Shown one piece after another: positions 36,729-46,103 of a stretch of 58,177 bases of DNA. The translations under genes were made by a program, and so were the position numbers. Source of the stretch: an uncultured Alphaproteobacteria bacterium. GTDB lineage: Bacteria > Pseudomonadota > Alphaproteobacteria > UBA3830. The notes beneath the pieces are model-generated. The model was not told where the DNA came from and ran no database searches. It was given only the letters and a program-made list of their open reading frames with translations. Each line of letters starts with the position of its first letter. Position 1 is the stretch's first letter. The stretch covers positions 1 through 58,177 of the forward strand of contig CALXQM010000015.1 of assembly GCA_944390765.1 (NCBI GenBank), read 5' to 3'.

Positions 36729-37053
36729 ATTAGACGGACGCAAATTAATGTGGATGATGGTTATGTTCGATTTGCCGACTGAAACAAAACAACAAAGAAA
36801 ATTGGCACATCAATTCCGCACATTCTTGCAAAATACAGGATTTGAAATGATTCAATTTTCTGTATATCTTCAATTTACTGGTACAAAGGAAAGTTCTAAA
36901 AAATTTGTAAAAGCGGTTACTAATAACTGTCCGCCCATTGGAGATGTGAATATTTTATTTTTTACTGATAAACAATTCGCAAGTATGATACATATATATA
37001 ACAAAAGTGCTAAACCTGCTAAAGAACCTCCAAAGCAATTTGAATTATTCTAA
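36721..37053 (+). CDS. cas2: CRISPR-associated protein Cas2
   Basis: Structural partner of Cas1, 110 residues. The ferredoxin-like start MWMMVMFDLPTETKQQRKLA carries the family's aspartate, followed by FRTFLQNTGFEMIQFSVYLQ and DVNILFFTDKQFASM. Last gene of the cas9-cas1-cas2 operon. The array begins about 110 bases further on. Confidence 0.95.
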   Translation: MLELDGRKLMWMMVMFDLPTETKQQRKLAHQFRTFLQNTGFEMIQFSVYLQFTGTKESSKKFVKAVTNNCPPIGDVNILFFTDKQFASMIHIYNKSAKPAKEPPKQFELF

Positions 37054-37129
37054 TTTCATTTTTTCAAAAAAATAAAAATTCTATATAATAAAAGTAGAAA
37101 ATTTTTCAAAAAATAATTTATAAATGAAA

Positions 37130-37155
37130 AAATTCCCTGATATTTCAGGGAATTT
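37130..37155 (-). terminator. Terminator at the cas2-side end of the CRISPR array
   Basis: A perfect 11-bp inverted repeat AAATTCCCTGA (37130-37140) and TCAGGGAATTT (37145-37155) with loop TATT. Read on the minus strand it is followed by TTTTTTCATTT, a proper T-tract. Read on the plus strand there is no T-run. It therefore suits ending minus-strand array transcripts and may also lie in the leader used for spacer insertion. Confidence 0.7.
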
Positions 37156-37164
37156 CTAAAATCT

Positions 37165-37595
37165 ATTATAACATATTAATCTTGGACGTCTAGTCGTAAC
37201 TGCAGCAGGATTAATAGCTGTTGCTATCATATTATAACATATTAATCTTGGACGTCTAGTCGTAACTAACGTTTTTAAATTTGTCGGCCAAATTCATTAT
37301 AACATATTAATCTTGGACGTCTAGTCGTAACACAGAAAATTGAAGAAATATATTTTGATTAATTATAACATATTAATCTTGGACGTCTAGTCGTAACACC
37401 AACTTTTCAACATCCTCAGCACTTAAAATTATAACATATTAATCTTGGACGTCTAGTCGTAACCAGCTTTGCCTTTTCAACAGCGCGGTGATGATTATAA
37501 CATATTAATCTTGGATATCTAGTCGTAACTTAAGAACCTTCAAAAAATCCTCTTTGCTAATTATAATATATTAATCTTGGATGTCTAGTCGTAAC
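37165..37595 (-). CRISPR. CRISPR array, type II-C, seven repeats and six spacers
   Basis: Repeat of 36 bases, in the plus strand ATTATAACATATTAATCTTG then GACGTCTAGTCGTAAC. Copies: 37165-37200, 37231-37266, 37296-37331, 37362-37397, 37428-37463, 37494-37529, 37560-37595. Spacers are 30 bases, one of 29 (37267-37295). The first five copies are identical. The last two differ at two or three places (GACGTC to GATATC or GATGTC, and AACAT to AATAT in the seventh). The crRNA strand is the minus strand, shown by the anti-repeat of the tracrRNA and by the usual GTT...AAT ends of II-C repeats. In that sense six repeats end in TGTTATAAT and the seventh in TATTATAAT. Confidence 0.97.
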
Positions 37596-37690
37596 AATGC
37601 TGTGGTTGTAAGAGAAAACACTCGGAATGAAGTTAGATAATATATGTAAAATTGGGTTGATTTAATAGTTTCTCTATAAATTAACAAAAG

Positions 37691-38938
37691 CTAATCTTTT
37701 TCTTTTATAAATAAAGCTGCAAAAAATCCATCAGTATGATTTCTAAAAGGTGATAATTTTAGAAAATCACCACAATAATTCTTTATTGTTATTTTTTGAC
37801 TTTTAAAATTTGGGAATTTTTGTAAAAATTTTTGAACTTGACACTCATTTTCTATTTTTAAAATAGAACAGGTAGAATAAATTAACTTCCCCCCTGGTTT
37901 TACTAATTTTTGTGCAGAACTTAAAATATCCATTTGAACTTGTAGTAATTCTTCTAAATCTTTTTTACTAAACTTTGCTCTCATATCTGGATTACGTCGC
38001 CAAGTGCCAGTTCCTGAACATGGAGCATCTACTAACACTACATCTGCAATACCTGTATGACGTTTTAGCCACTTTCCTGTAATTTCCTGACAGAAAGCAT
38101 TGTTTACTCCCGCTTTTCTGAGCCTAATTCTAGCATTTTCAAGACGTTCTGGATATTTATCTAAAGCAAAAATACGCCCTTTGTTCTTCATTGAACACGC
38201 TAGTGCTAAAGTTTTCCCACCAGCTCCGGCGCAATAATCAATAACTATTTCTTTTTCTTTAGCATTACATATTGCGGCTATAAGTTGAGAACCTTCATCT
38301 TGTATTTCGGCAAATCCTTGGGATAAAACTTCATGACTTCTACTAATTCGTCCATCTTTTAACCTTATTCCATTGTCTGAGTATTGCATAACGTCGGTTT
38401 GAAATCCCGATAACATTTTTAATACTTTTTCTTTTGATGCTTTTATTGTATTTACACGGAGATCTACTGAAGCTTTAGTATTAAGAGCTAGCATTTCATC
38501 TTGAAAAATAGATTTATTAAATGATTCTAATAGATAGTTTTCTAGCCACTCAGGATAGTTTAATTGTGCAAATTGAGGGAATTGTGTATCTAAATTATTT
38601 AAGAATTTTCTTTCAAACTCAGATAATTTTTGTGGGGCATAGCTTCTTCCTGTAAAGATTTCTTCTATCTGATTTAATTTGTACAGTTTTTCATTTTTCA
38701 AATATACCAAAACAAAAAAACGTCCATATTTTTCAGTAATTTTTCTAGTAAGAAATTTTATTTTTTCAAAACTTCTAAAGATTGAGTAAGAAATTTCTGC
38801 TATAGCTTTTCTATCATTTGAACCTATCCAACGATTATTTTTAAAATATTTTGACATTATAATGTCAAAAGGACGGGAAGTTGCGAAAAATATGTCCAGT
38901 AAATCAATGGTTGACTTTACCCTTGCCTCTAATTTCAT
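37691..38938 (-). CDS. rsmB: 16S rRNA (cytosine-5) methyltransferase RsmB
   Basis: Methylates C967 of 16S rRNA. The 415-residue protein has a helical NusB-like N-terminal part and a Rossmann methylase domain with VIDYCAGAGGKTLALACSMK (AdoMet motif), DAPCSGTGTWRRNPDMRAKF (motif IV cysteine) and STCSILKIENE (motif VI cysteine), both catalytic cysteines present. It overlaps rlmE by four bases (ATGA-type junction). Confidence 0.92.
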   Translation of the reverse strand: MKLEARVKSTIDLLDIFFATSRPFDIIMSKYFKNNRWIGSNDRKAIAEISYSIFRSFEKIKFLTRKITEKYGRFFVLVYLKNEKLYKLNQIEEIFTGRSYAPQKLSEFERKFLNNLDTQFPQFAQLNYPEWLENYLLESFNKSIFQDEMLALNTKASVDLRVNTIKASKEKVLKMLSGFQTDVMQYSDNGIRLKDGRISRSHEVLSQGFAEIQDEGSQLIAAICNAKEKEIVIDYCAGAGGKTLALACSMKNKGRIFALDKYPERLENARIRLRKAGVNNAFCQEITGKWLKRHTGIADVVLVDAPCSGTGTWRRNPDMRAKFSKKDLEELLQVQMDILSSAQKLVKPGGKLIYSTCSILKIENECQVQKFLQKFPNFKSQKITIKNYCGDFLKLSPFRNHTDGFFAALFIKEKD

Positions 38939-39564
38939 TTTTTAAATCCTATTCCAATAAGATATATTTCGGATGATAAACTTCTACTAGCCTTAGGTTT
39001 GTAAAAAGTAGTTGTCAAGAAATCTCTTTTTATATGTTTAAATAGTATTTTCTCTTTTCCTCCCATAAAAATTTTTGCAATGAAATTACCATTTAAAGCT
39101 AACATGTTTTGTGCAAAATCATATGCAGAATATACCAAATTCATAATACGCAAATGATCTGTTTTAGCATGTCCTATGGTTGATGGAGCCATATCGGACA
39201 CAATTAAATCTGCTTTTTGTCCTAGATAATTTATAATGGCTTCTTGATTTTGAGTATCTTGAAAATCTCCAATAAAAATTTTTACTTTCTCTATAGGATT
39301 AAAATCTAATAAATCAATAGACGCTATTTTAGCTTCTGGTAATGATTTTTGAGATAAAACCTGAGACCAACCGCCTGGAGCTGCTCCAATATCAATAATA
39401 TATTTAGACTTTTTTATGAATTTAAATTTTTCATCCATTTCTTTTAGTTTATAGGCGGCTCGACATCTGTATCCGTCTTTATGTGCAGATTTTACATATG
39501 GATCATTTAGCTGTCTATCTAACCAACGCCTAGATGAGATACTCATTTTTCCTTTTATTTGCAT
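38935..39564 (-). CDS. rlmE: 23S rRNA 2'-O-methyltransferase RlmE
   Basis: Methylates the ribose of U2552 in 23S rRNA. In 209 residues it shows SSRRWLDRQLNDPYVKSAHK, CRAAYKLKEMDEKF (catalytic K), IIDIGAAPGGWSQVLSQ (AdoMet site), DLIVSDMAPSTIGH (catalytic D) and NGNFIAKIFMG (catalytic K). A second ATG at 39546 has a better AAAGGA site, but the longer N-terminus fits the family. Between rarA and rsmB, all on the minus strand. Confidence 0.93.
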   Translation of the reverse strand: MQIKGKMSISSRRWLDRQLNDPYVKSAHKDGYRCRAAYKLKEMDEKFKFIKKSKYIIDIGAAPGGWSQVLSQKSLPEAKIASIDLLDFNPIEKVKIFIGDFQDTQNQEAIINYLGQKADLIVSDMAPSTIGHAKTDHLRIMNLVYSAYDFAQNMLALNGNFIAKIFMGGKEKILFKHIKRDFLTTTFYKPKASRSLSSEIYLIGIGFKK

Positions 39565-39585
39565 GAAAACTTCACTTTTATTTAA

Positions 39586-40833
39586 TTAATCTTTTTTTCT
39601 ATGTCTGTCCCACCAATCAACTCTTTTTTTTATTTCTCGTTCAAAACCACGTTCATTTGGAATATAAAATTTTTTGCGAGATAATTCATCTGGGAAAAAA
39701 TTAGTTCCAGCAAAAGCATTTGCTACATCATGATCATATATATATCCTTTATTATAATCTAATTCTCTCATTAACTTAGTCGGAGCATTCCTTATTTTTT
39801 TAGGAACGGGAAGAGAACCGTAAAATTTAGCACAGGCACGAGAATTATTATACGCAATTTCTGCTGAATTAGATTTAGGAGCAGTTGCTAAATAAATTAC
39901 AGCTTGTGCAATAGCTAATTCACCTTCTGGAGACCCTAGAATTGTATAAGCTTTATGTGCAGCGATAGTTTGTTGTAATGCGATAGGATCAGCTAGTCCT
40001 ACATCTTCACTTGCAAAACGTATTAGACGTCTAAGAATATATAATGGACTTTCTCCTGCTTGTAACATGCGATTCATCCAATATAGTGCGGCATCAACAT
40101 CAGAACCTCTTAAAGATTTATGTAATGCACTAATTAAATTATAATGTTCTTCTTCTCCTTTATCATATACAATAGCTCTTTTGGGCGAAAATTCTTTTAG
40201 TTGTTCGACATTCATTGGTTGAGAAGAATTTAAAGTAAATAGTTCTTCTGCTCTGTTTAATAAGTAGCGAGCGTCTCCATCAGACATCAAGCAAAGATGT
40301 TGTCTAGCTTCTGGAGTAAGTGGTAGTTTTTTATTTTCGTATTTTTCTGCTCTGGATAATATTCTATCTAAGTCTTCTAGTTGAAGTCTATTAAAAGTAA
40401 TTACTTTGCATCGAGATAACAAAGCAGGACGTAGCTCAAAAGATGGATTTTCAGTAGTAGTTCCTATTAGAATCAAAGAACCATTTTCAAGATGAGGTAA
40501 AAATATGTCCTGCTGACTTTTATTTAAATGATGTATTTCATCTACAATAATTATTATTTGATTAGAAGAATCTTTAGATAATTCATCAAATATTGATTTG
40601 AATTTTGCTGTAGCATGCATAACAGCAGATGTCTCTTCAAAATGTAATTTACTCTTTTTTGCTATAATTTTAGCAAATGAAGTTTTTCCGGTACCAGGAG
40701 GTCCCCACAATATTAATGATTGCAAATTTTCAATATTATAACTTTGGCTAATTTGAGATTGTCCAATTAATTCATCAAAGTTATTTGGACGGATTCTATC
40801 AGCTAGAGGAGCAATTTGTTCAAATAATTGCAA
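39586..40833 (-). CDS. rarA: Replication-associated recombination protein A (MgsA/RarA)
   Basis: AAA+ ATPase acting at stalled replication forks. In 415 residues: ADRIRPNNFDELIGQ, Walker A GPPGTGKTS (about 44-52), Walker B IIIVDEIHHLN, sensor TTTENPSFELRPALLSRC, and C-terminal family blocks ALHKSLRGSDVDAALYWMNR, EDVGLADP, and NEPKGY-type tail. No ATG is available near the start; TTG 40833 behind GGAG is used. Confidence 0.92.
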   Translation of the reverse strand: MQLFEQIAPLADRIRPNNFDELIGQSQISQSYNIENLQSLILWGPPGTGKTSFAKIIAKKSKLHFEETSAVMHATAKFKSIFDELSKDSSNQIIIIVDEIHHLNKSQQDIFLPHLENGSLILIGTTTENPSFELRPALLSRCKVITFNRLQLEDLDRILSRAEKYENKKLPLTPEARQHLCLMSDGDARYLLNRAEELFTLNSSQPMNVEQLKEFSPKRAIVYDKGEEEHYNLISALHKSLRGSDVDAALYWMNRMLQAGESPLYILRRLIRFASEDVGLADPIALQQTIAAHKAYTILGSPEGELAIAQAVIYLATAPKSNSAEIAYNNSRACAKFYGSLPVPKKIRNAPTKLMRELDYNKGYIYDHDVANAFAGTNFFPDELSRKKFYIPNERGFEREIKKRVDWWDRHRKKD

Positions 40834-40931
40834 TTTATATTTTCTCCAATTTCTTCTTTAAAAGATAAAAATTCACTTTATGTTAAGCAAATTTATGCTT
40901 AGAATCAACTATAAGCCTTTTAGAGGACAAT

Positions 40932-41984
40932 ATGAATAATAAGAAATATAATGTTGCAGTCATAGGAGCAACGGGTAATGCAGGAAATAACACTCTAAAA
41001 ATTTTAGCTGAGAGAAATTTTCCTATTTCTGAAATTTATGCTATAGCTTCAGAAAAGTCACTAGGAAAAAAGGTTTCCTTTAAAGATAAAGACATTCAAG
41101 TTAATAATTTTGCAAATGTAGATTTTTCAAATATTGATATTGCTATATTTTGTGCAGGTTCTAATGTATCCAAAACTTATGTAAAAAAAGTAACTGAATT
41201 AGGATGCTCAGTAATTGATAAAACGTCATATTTCCGATTAGAACCTAAAGTTCCGCTAATTGTTCCTGAAGTTAATCTTGATACTCTAAAAAAAGGTGCT
41301 CCACTTGGTATTATATCAACCCCAAATTGTGTAGCAGTTCCTTTATCATTAGCTCTGAAGGCATTATCTTATATTGCACCAGTAAAAAGGGCTGTAATAT
41401 CTACTTATCAGTCAGTATCTGGAGCCGGCAAACAAGCAATAGATGAGCTATATAATCAAACAAAAGCCGTGATCACTTCTGGAACAGTTGCAACTGATAT
41501 TTTTTCTAAACAGATTGCTTTCAATGTTATTCCAGCAATAGGGAATTTACATGAGAATGGAGTTTCAGATGAAGAGGAAAAAATTGCATCAGAAATACGT
41601 AAAATTTTGCATTCTGATATTAAAATTGCAGTAACATGTGTAAGAGTTCCTGTATTTATCGGACACGGCATTAGTGTTTCTTGCGAGTTTAGCAAAGATA
41701 TAGATTTAAATTATGTATACGATGTCTTTGAGAATTTTGAAGGAATGATTACTATAGATAGAAGACAAGATGAGGATATATTCGCGACACCACTTGATGC
41801 TCAGGGAGAAGATGCTGTATATATTAGTAGAGTGAGAAGAGATTATTCTGTAAAAAATGGTATACTATTTTGGGTTGTGACAGATAATTTAAGAAAAGGT
41901 GCAGCTTTAAATAGTGTACAAATTGCAGAAAAAATGATAGCAATTGATCCTCAATTAAATTTATTTAAATTAAAAAGCAAATAA
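40932..41984 (+). CDS. asd: Aspartate-semialdehyde dehydrogenase
   Basis: Reduces aspartyl phosphate to the semialdehyde, feeding lysine, diaminopimelate (peptidoglycan), methionine and threonine. The 350-residue enzyme has VAVIGATGNAGNNTLKIL (NADP site), SVIDKTSYFRLEPKVPLIVP, active-site C133 in STPNCVAVPL and SVSGAGKQAIDEL. The rest of the lysine pathway is not in the window, but keeping this gene agrees with a retained cell wall. Confidence 0.95.
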   Translation: MNNKKYNVAVIGATGNAGNNTLKILAERNFPISEIYAIASEKSLGKKVSFKDKDIQVNNFANVDFSNIDIAIFCAGSNVSKTYVKKVTELGCSVIDKTSYFRLEPKVPLIVPEVNLDTLKKGAPLGIISTPNCVAVPLSLALKALSYIAPVKRAVISTYQSVSGAGKQAIDELYNQTKAVITSGTVATDIFSKQIAFNVIPAIGNLHENGVSDEEEKIASEIRKILHSDIKIAVTCVRVPVFIGHGISVSCEFSKDIDLNYVYDVFENFEGMITIDRRQDEDIFATPLDAQGEDAVYISRVRRDYSVKNGILFWVVTDNLRKGAALNSVQIAEKMIAIDPQLNLFKLKSK

Positions 41985-41997
41985 GTAAAGGAATATT

Positions 41998-42843
41998 ATG
42001 GAGAACTTTGAAAGACCAAATTTAAAAGATATTGAGCTCATTATAGTTTCATCTTTACTACAAAAAACTAAAAGAGGTGATGATTATCGTCGTTTTAGTC
42101 TAAAAACTATAGATGGTACATCTTGCTATCCCGCTGTCATGTGGGCAAATGATTTACGCAAATTCCAAAATGAAAAGTTCTTTAGAAATGGAAATACTAT
42201 AAAACTAATTAACTATGAACCTCCGTCAAATTATTCTGATTATGTAATACATGACTTTACTTTAATAAAAGAAGGGAAAATAGGTCTTTCAGATGAAGAG
42301 AGAGCAGATTTGTTCGAAAAATTACAAAATTATATAAAAGATATAGAAAATGCAAAGTTACAAAACTTTGTTAATTCTCTCTTAAAAGAATATGGGGAAG
42401 CTTTTAAGATAGCTCCAGCAGCAAAAAGTATGCATCATAATTATCTTGGTGGATTACTGGAACATACATATGAATGTTTAGAAATCGCAAAAGATTTTTT
42501 GGATAAGAATCCTAAAATAGATAGAAGCACTGTTTATGCTGCATGTATTCTCCATGATTTTGGTAAAATTTGGGAATACAGTATAGATTTAAATTCCGGA
42601 GTTATTACATATAATAATGAATTTACTTATAAATGGGTAAGTCATTCTCAATGGGGGTATACTGTCTGTATGAATGCCGGATTTGATACTGTAGCAAAAA
42701 TGATAGCAACACATCATGGTAGAATGGATTGGGGAGCTGTGATAGATTTGAATTCAGAGGGATTAGAGCCGATACATTATCTCTTACATCATATTGATGA
42801 TTTGTCAGCAAAGTTCGGAAAAACAACAGTAATGGATTTATAA
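41998..42843 (+). CDS. HD-domain hydrolase with N-terminal OB-fold (YhaM-like)
   Basis: A 281-residue protein resembling the YhaM family of 3'-5' exoribonucleases/nucleases: an OB-fold-like N-terminal part (about 10-90: SLLQKTKRGDDYRRFSLKTI) and an HD domain with MHHNYLGGLLEHTYECLEIA (about 144-163), the metal pair in ILHDFGKIWEY and the HHGRMDWGA block near 238. The final HHIDDLSAKFG matches the HD family end. It sits 13 bases after asd and one base before gmk, so the three may be one transcript. Substrate uncertain. Confidence 0.75.
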   Translation: MENFERPNLKDIELIIVSSLLQKTKRGDDYRRFSLKTIDGTSCYPAVMWANDLRKFQNEKFFRNGNTIKLINYEPPSNYSDYVIHDFTLIKEGKIGLSDEERADLFEKLQNYIKDIENAKLQNFVNSLLKEYGEAFKIAPAAKSMHHNYLGGLLEHTYECLEIAKDFLDKNPKIDRSTVYAACILHDFGKIWEYSIDLNSGVITYNNEFTYKWVSHSQWGYTVCMNAGFDTVAKMIATHHGRMDWGAVIDLNSEGLEPIHYLLHHIDDLSAKFGKTTVMDL

Positions 42844-42844
42844 T

Positions 42845-43405
42845 ATGGGATATATTTTTATAGTATCTGGTCCTTCAGCAGTAGGTAAGACCACAGTTGT
42901 TGAAGAGTTACTGAAACGATCTTCTAATATTCATAGAATAGTTACTTGTACTAGCAGGGAAAAACGCAAAGGGGAACAAGATGGGCGAGATTATTATTTT
43001 TTCCCAAAAGAAGTTTTTGTTAAAAAAATTGAAAATAATGAATTTGTTGAATATTCAGAAGTTTATGGTAACTATTATGGTGTTCTTCTTGATACTCTTA
43101 GAAAAAATATAGAACAATATCAATCTTCAATTTTAGTAATAAATGGAGAAGGTTTTATTAAGATAAGAAAAGCGATTATAAACAATATAATTGGTATTTT
43201 TATCAATCCTCCTTCTTTTCAGGAATTAGAACGAAGAATAAGAACAAGAAATTCTGAGTCTGAAGAAATAATTCAAAAAAGACTGAAAGCAATAAAAAAA
43301 GATATGGATTATTCTAAATATTATAATTTTATTATTGAAAATCATCGAGTTAGTGAAACTGTAACTAAATTGAATGATATAATTACAGCAAAGTTGTTGG
43401 GATAA
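42845..43405 (+). CDS. gmk: Guanylate kinase
   Basis: Phosphorylates GMP to GDP. In 186 residues: P-loop GPSAVGKTT (9-17), GMP site CTSREKRKGEQDGRDYYFF, EYSEVYGNYYGV, and the lid/adenine part RIRTRNSESEEIIQKRLKAI. Length is at the lower end of the family (about 200). It begins two bases after the stop of the HD hydrolase. Confidence 0.94.
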   Translation: MGYIFIVSGPSAVGKTTVVEELLKRSSNIHRIVTCTSREKRKGEQDGRDYYFFPKEVFVKKIENNEFVEYSEVYGNYYGVLLDTLRKNIEQYQSSILVINGEGFIKIRKAIINNIIGIFINPPSFQELERRIRTRNSESEEIIQKRLKAIKKDMDYSKYYNFIIENHRVSETVTKLNDIITAKLLG

Positions 43406-43425
43406 ATAGTTATTAGGAAAACAAT

Positions 43426-44715
43426 ATGTTAATTTTGCTAAAAAAAATTATTTTAGTCATTTTTTTATTGTTTAATAATATAGATTGCCATGGAGTTCAG
43501 TTAATAAGAGATACGGAAATTGAAGAGACTCTTACTGAAATGGTGCATGAAGTATTCAAAGTTGCGGGTATAAAAGAAAAAACTGCAAAAGTATTTGTTA
43601 TTAATTCAAAAGAAGTGAACGCATTTACTATTGGCAGTGGTTATATATTTATTAATTCTGGATTGCTTCTGAAAGTTTCTGATTCTTCACAAATGATGGG
43701 AATATTGGCTCATGAAACAGCCCATATCGCCGCTGGACATATAAATAGGTTAATGTCAGCTATACAAACCCGTTCAACCAATATGGTAAATGCAATGATT
43801 GTTGGATTAATTGGAACCATTGCAACAGGCTCAGAAGCCGCACTAGCTGCGGCATTGGGATATGGTATGGTAGATGAAAGATTGTTTCTTAGGTATAGTC
43901 GAGGAGAAGAATTTGCAGCAGATGCATTGGCGGCAAAGTATTTAAATCAAATGGGATATGATGTTAATTGTATGATACAAGTGTTTAATATGTTTCAAGA
44001 CTTAGAGGTTATTAATGGCGGTGAACATATTCCAAATTATATAAAGTCTCATCCTACTCCTCAAGAAAGAATTATCGCATTGAAAAGGTTTAATAGTAAT
44101 GTAACAAGAAAAAATAATGATGAAATAGATAAAAAATATAAAAGAGCAGTTTTGAAATTGAAAGCATGTATTAATGATAGTAATACCTTTCGAGATGAAT
44201 ATTCTAAAGCAATTTGGTTACATCGTCATGGAAAAACAAATTTAGCTATTGAATTATTAAATAAGTTAATTAAGAATAATCCAGATGATCTGTTCTATAA
44301 AGAAACATTAGCTCAATGTTTATATGAATCAGGTAAATTATCAGAGGCTACGAGATTATATAAACAAATTTACAAAAAACATCCATCTCCATTAATAAAC
44401 ATTAGTTATGCAGAAGTAATGATCGAATCTAATCATCAAATAGATATAGCAATTGGTATATTAGAGAAAGAAAAATATAACGATTGTTTAGATGAACATA
44501 TTTATTATTTATTGTCGAAAGCATATGGTAAGAAAAATCGTATAGGAGTTTCAAATTTGATGCTTGCTCAAAAATATATGTTGTTAGGACAATATAATAA
44601 ATCTTTAGAATTGTTATCCTATAGTTTAAAACAATTAGATCAAAAAACAGAATTATCATATATAAAAAAGGCAAAATATCTAAAAGAACTGATTCAAAGA
44701 AATTTAAATAATTAA
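43426..44715 (+). CDS. Exported M48 metalloprotease with TPR repeats (BepA-like)
   Basis: A 429-residue periplasmic protease related to BepA, which controls outer-membrane protein assembly. Signal peptide at 1-23 (LKKIILVIFLLFNNIDCHG). The M48 domain has HETAH (96-100) as the zinc site and EEFAADALAAKYL (third ligand E), then SHPTPQERI. TPR-like repeats fill the C-terminal half, for example AIWLHRHGKTNLAIELLNKL and YKETLAQCLYESGKLSEATR. It starts 20 bases after gmk. Confidence 0.88.
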   Translation: MLILLKKIILVIFLLFNNIDCHGVQLIRDTEIEETLTEMVHEVFKVAGIKEKTAKVFVINSKEVNAFTIGSGYIFINSGLLLKVSDSSQMMGILAHETAHIAAGHINRLMSAIQTRSTNMVNAMIVGLIGTIATGSEAALAAALGYGMVDERLFLRYSRGEEFAADALAAKYLNQMGYDVNCMIQVFNMFQDLEVINGGEHIPNYIKSHPTPQERIIALKRFNSNVTRKNNDEIDKKYKRAVLKLKACINDSNTFRDEYSKAIWLHRHGKTNLAIELLNKLIKNNPDDLFYKETLAQCLYESGKLSEATRLYKQIYKKHPSPLINISYAEVMIESNHQIDIAIGILEKEKYNDCLDEHIYYLLSKAYGKKNRIGVSNLMLAQKYMLLGQYNKSLELLSYSLKQLDQKTELSYIKKAKYLKELIQRNLNN

Positions 44716-44739
44716 TATTGTTATGAGAATATTACAATT

Positions 44740-45615
44740 TTAAATAGAAATTCTTTTTTCGAAGAAAGGAATTAACCCAAAAAGGTAGTATTTTTTTATA
44801 GTCTCCCATTCATAGATACGTAAAATTGTAATTCCAAAAAATTTATATGTAATTTTATCTCGAATATAAAACTTTTCATCACACTGAATATGATGTTTTC
44901 GAGAAAATTTGATAAAATCTTTTCTTGCAATTAATAGATCTACTTGTGCTTTATCTTTTAGATTTCTAGTAATAGATTTATTATTAACCCAATAATAATA
45001 TGCTGTATTAGGCACAATTGCTATATTCCTAGAATAATATAAAAATTTTGTTGTAAAATAAACATCTTCACAACATGTAATTTTCTCTATAAATTTTAAA
45101 TTTTGTCTTTCTATTTCTTCGCGTTTATAAATTTTATTCCAAACATAACATTTTCTAGGAATTTCTAATATTTTATATTTTTCAGAAGTTGTAGATAGAA
45201 TCATTTCTTTGTCAAATTTTAATTTAAATGGAGTTCTTCCATCTGCATGGGGTCTTTTAATACCAGCACAGGCGGCATCAGCATTATATTTTTCTGCTGC
45301 GGAATATAATTTTTCAAAAAAGTCTAAATCAATCCAATCGTCACTATCAATAAAACTGATATATTTTCCTTTTGCGATTTTCATTCCGATATTTCGAGCA
45401 ACACTAGGTCCTTTATTTTCTTGATGAATTATAGAAATACGTTTATCTTTATTTGCATATTCTTCTGCAATAGTCAGGCTATTATCAGTAGAACCATCAT
45501 CTATACAAATGATCTCTAAATTTTGAAAAGTTTGATTTATTATACTATCTAAACAACGCGCCAAATATTTTTCTACATTATATATAGGAATGATTACGGA
45601 TATTTCTAGTGGCAT
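44740..45615 (-). CDS. Glycosyltransferase, family 2
   Basis: A 291-residue GT-A sugar transferase, probably for surface polysaccharide. Typical start ISVIIPIYNVEKYLARCLDS, then IICIDDGSTDNS, ENKGPSVARNIGM and the metal motif FIDSDDW (about 89-95). The C-terminal third (FYIRDKITYKFFGITILRIY, then YLFGLIPFF) resembles the ends of lipooligosaccharide and capsule transferases. Convergent with the M48 gene. No other polysaccharide genes are nearby. Confidence 0.9.
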   Translation of the reverse strand: MPLEISVIIPIYNVEKYLARCLDSIINQTFQNLEIICIDDGSTDNSLTIAEEYANKDKRISIIHQENKGPSVARNIGMKIAKGKYISFIDSDDWIDLDFFEKLYSAAEKYNADAACAGIKRPHADGRTPFKLKFDKEMILSTTSEKYKILEIPRKCYVWNKIYKREEIERQNLKFIEKITCCEDVYFTTKFLYYSRNIAIVPNTAYYYWVNNKSITRNLKDKAQVDLLIARKDFIKFSRKHHIQCDEKFYIRDKITYKFFGITILRIYEWETIKKYYLFGLIPFFEKRISI

Positions 45616-46103
45616 TTACTTCTCCGATAGTTCAATATAAGTTAGCATAAAATGTGATTTTTTCAATTCATATGAGCATTTTCAATTAATTCAGTTTTTA
45701 ATTTTTCTCATTCAATGTCATTCTGAGCGAATGAAGTGAGCGTGAGAATCTATTATCTTATCTTTTTTATGAAATTGCTTTAAAATCACCATAGATTGCC
45801 AAGTCGCTTCGTTCCTCGCAATGATGAAAAAATTTAAGAGATCAAGACGCATATTCAACATTATTCAATGATATCATTGAAGTACAAAGATAAATTTAAT
45901 GTATTCCATAACTAATATATAACTCCATCATTAATCAAAGTCGTTTGTATATTTTGAGGAATATCTTTCCCATATTCTTTTTAAAATAATCTTTATTAAA
46001 CTCAAAACAAACTAGCCATACATTATAACAACTGGCATATTAAAAAAGTATTTTAATTTTAATAGTGATTATATAAAATAATCACTGAAAATGGAGTTAT
46101 GTT
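45616..46103. other. Intergenic stretch carrying a dispersed repeat
   Basis: 488 bases without a gene. The only structure I see is the bipartite repeat at 45717-45824. The remainder is AT-rich, ending in the leader of the Nfu gene. Confidence 0.5.
45717..45824 (-). repeat. Bipartite dispersed repeat, copy 1
   Basis: Two arms about 37 bases apart: GTCATTCTGAGCGAATGAAG... up to GAGAATCTAT (45717-45752) and ATAGATTGCCAAGTCGCTTC... up to CGCAATGA (45791-45824). The same pair occurs in the opposite orientation at 53401-53501 and in decayed form at 56364-56445. Each arm is itself partly palindromic. The arms resemble short intergenic repeats common in endosymbiotic and other host-associated proteobacteria. 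Confidence 0.75.
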
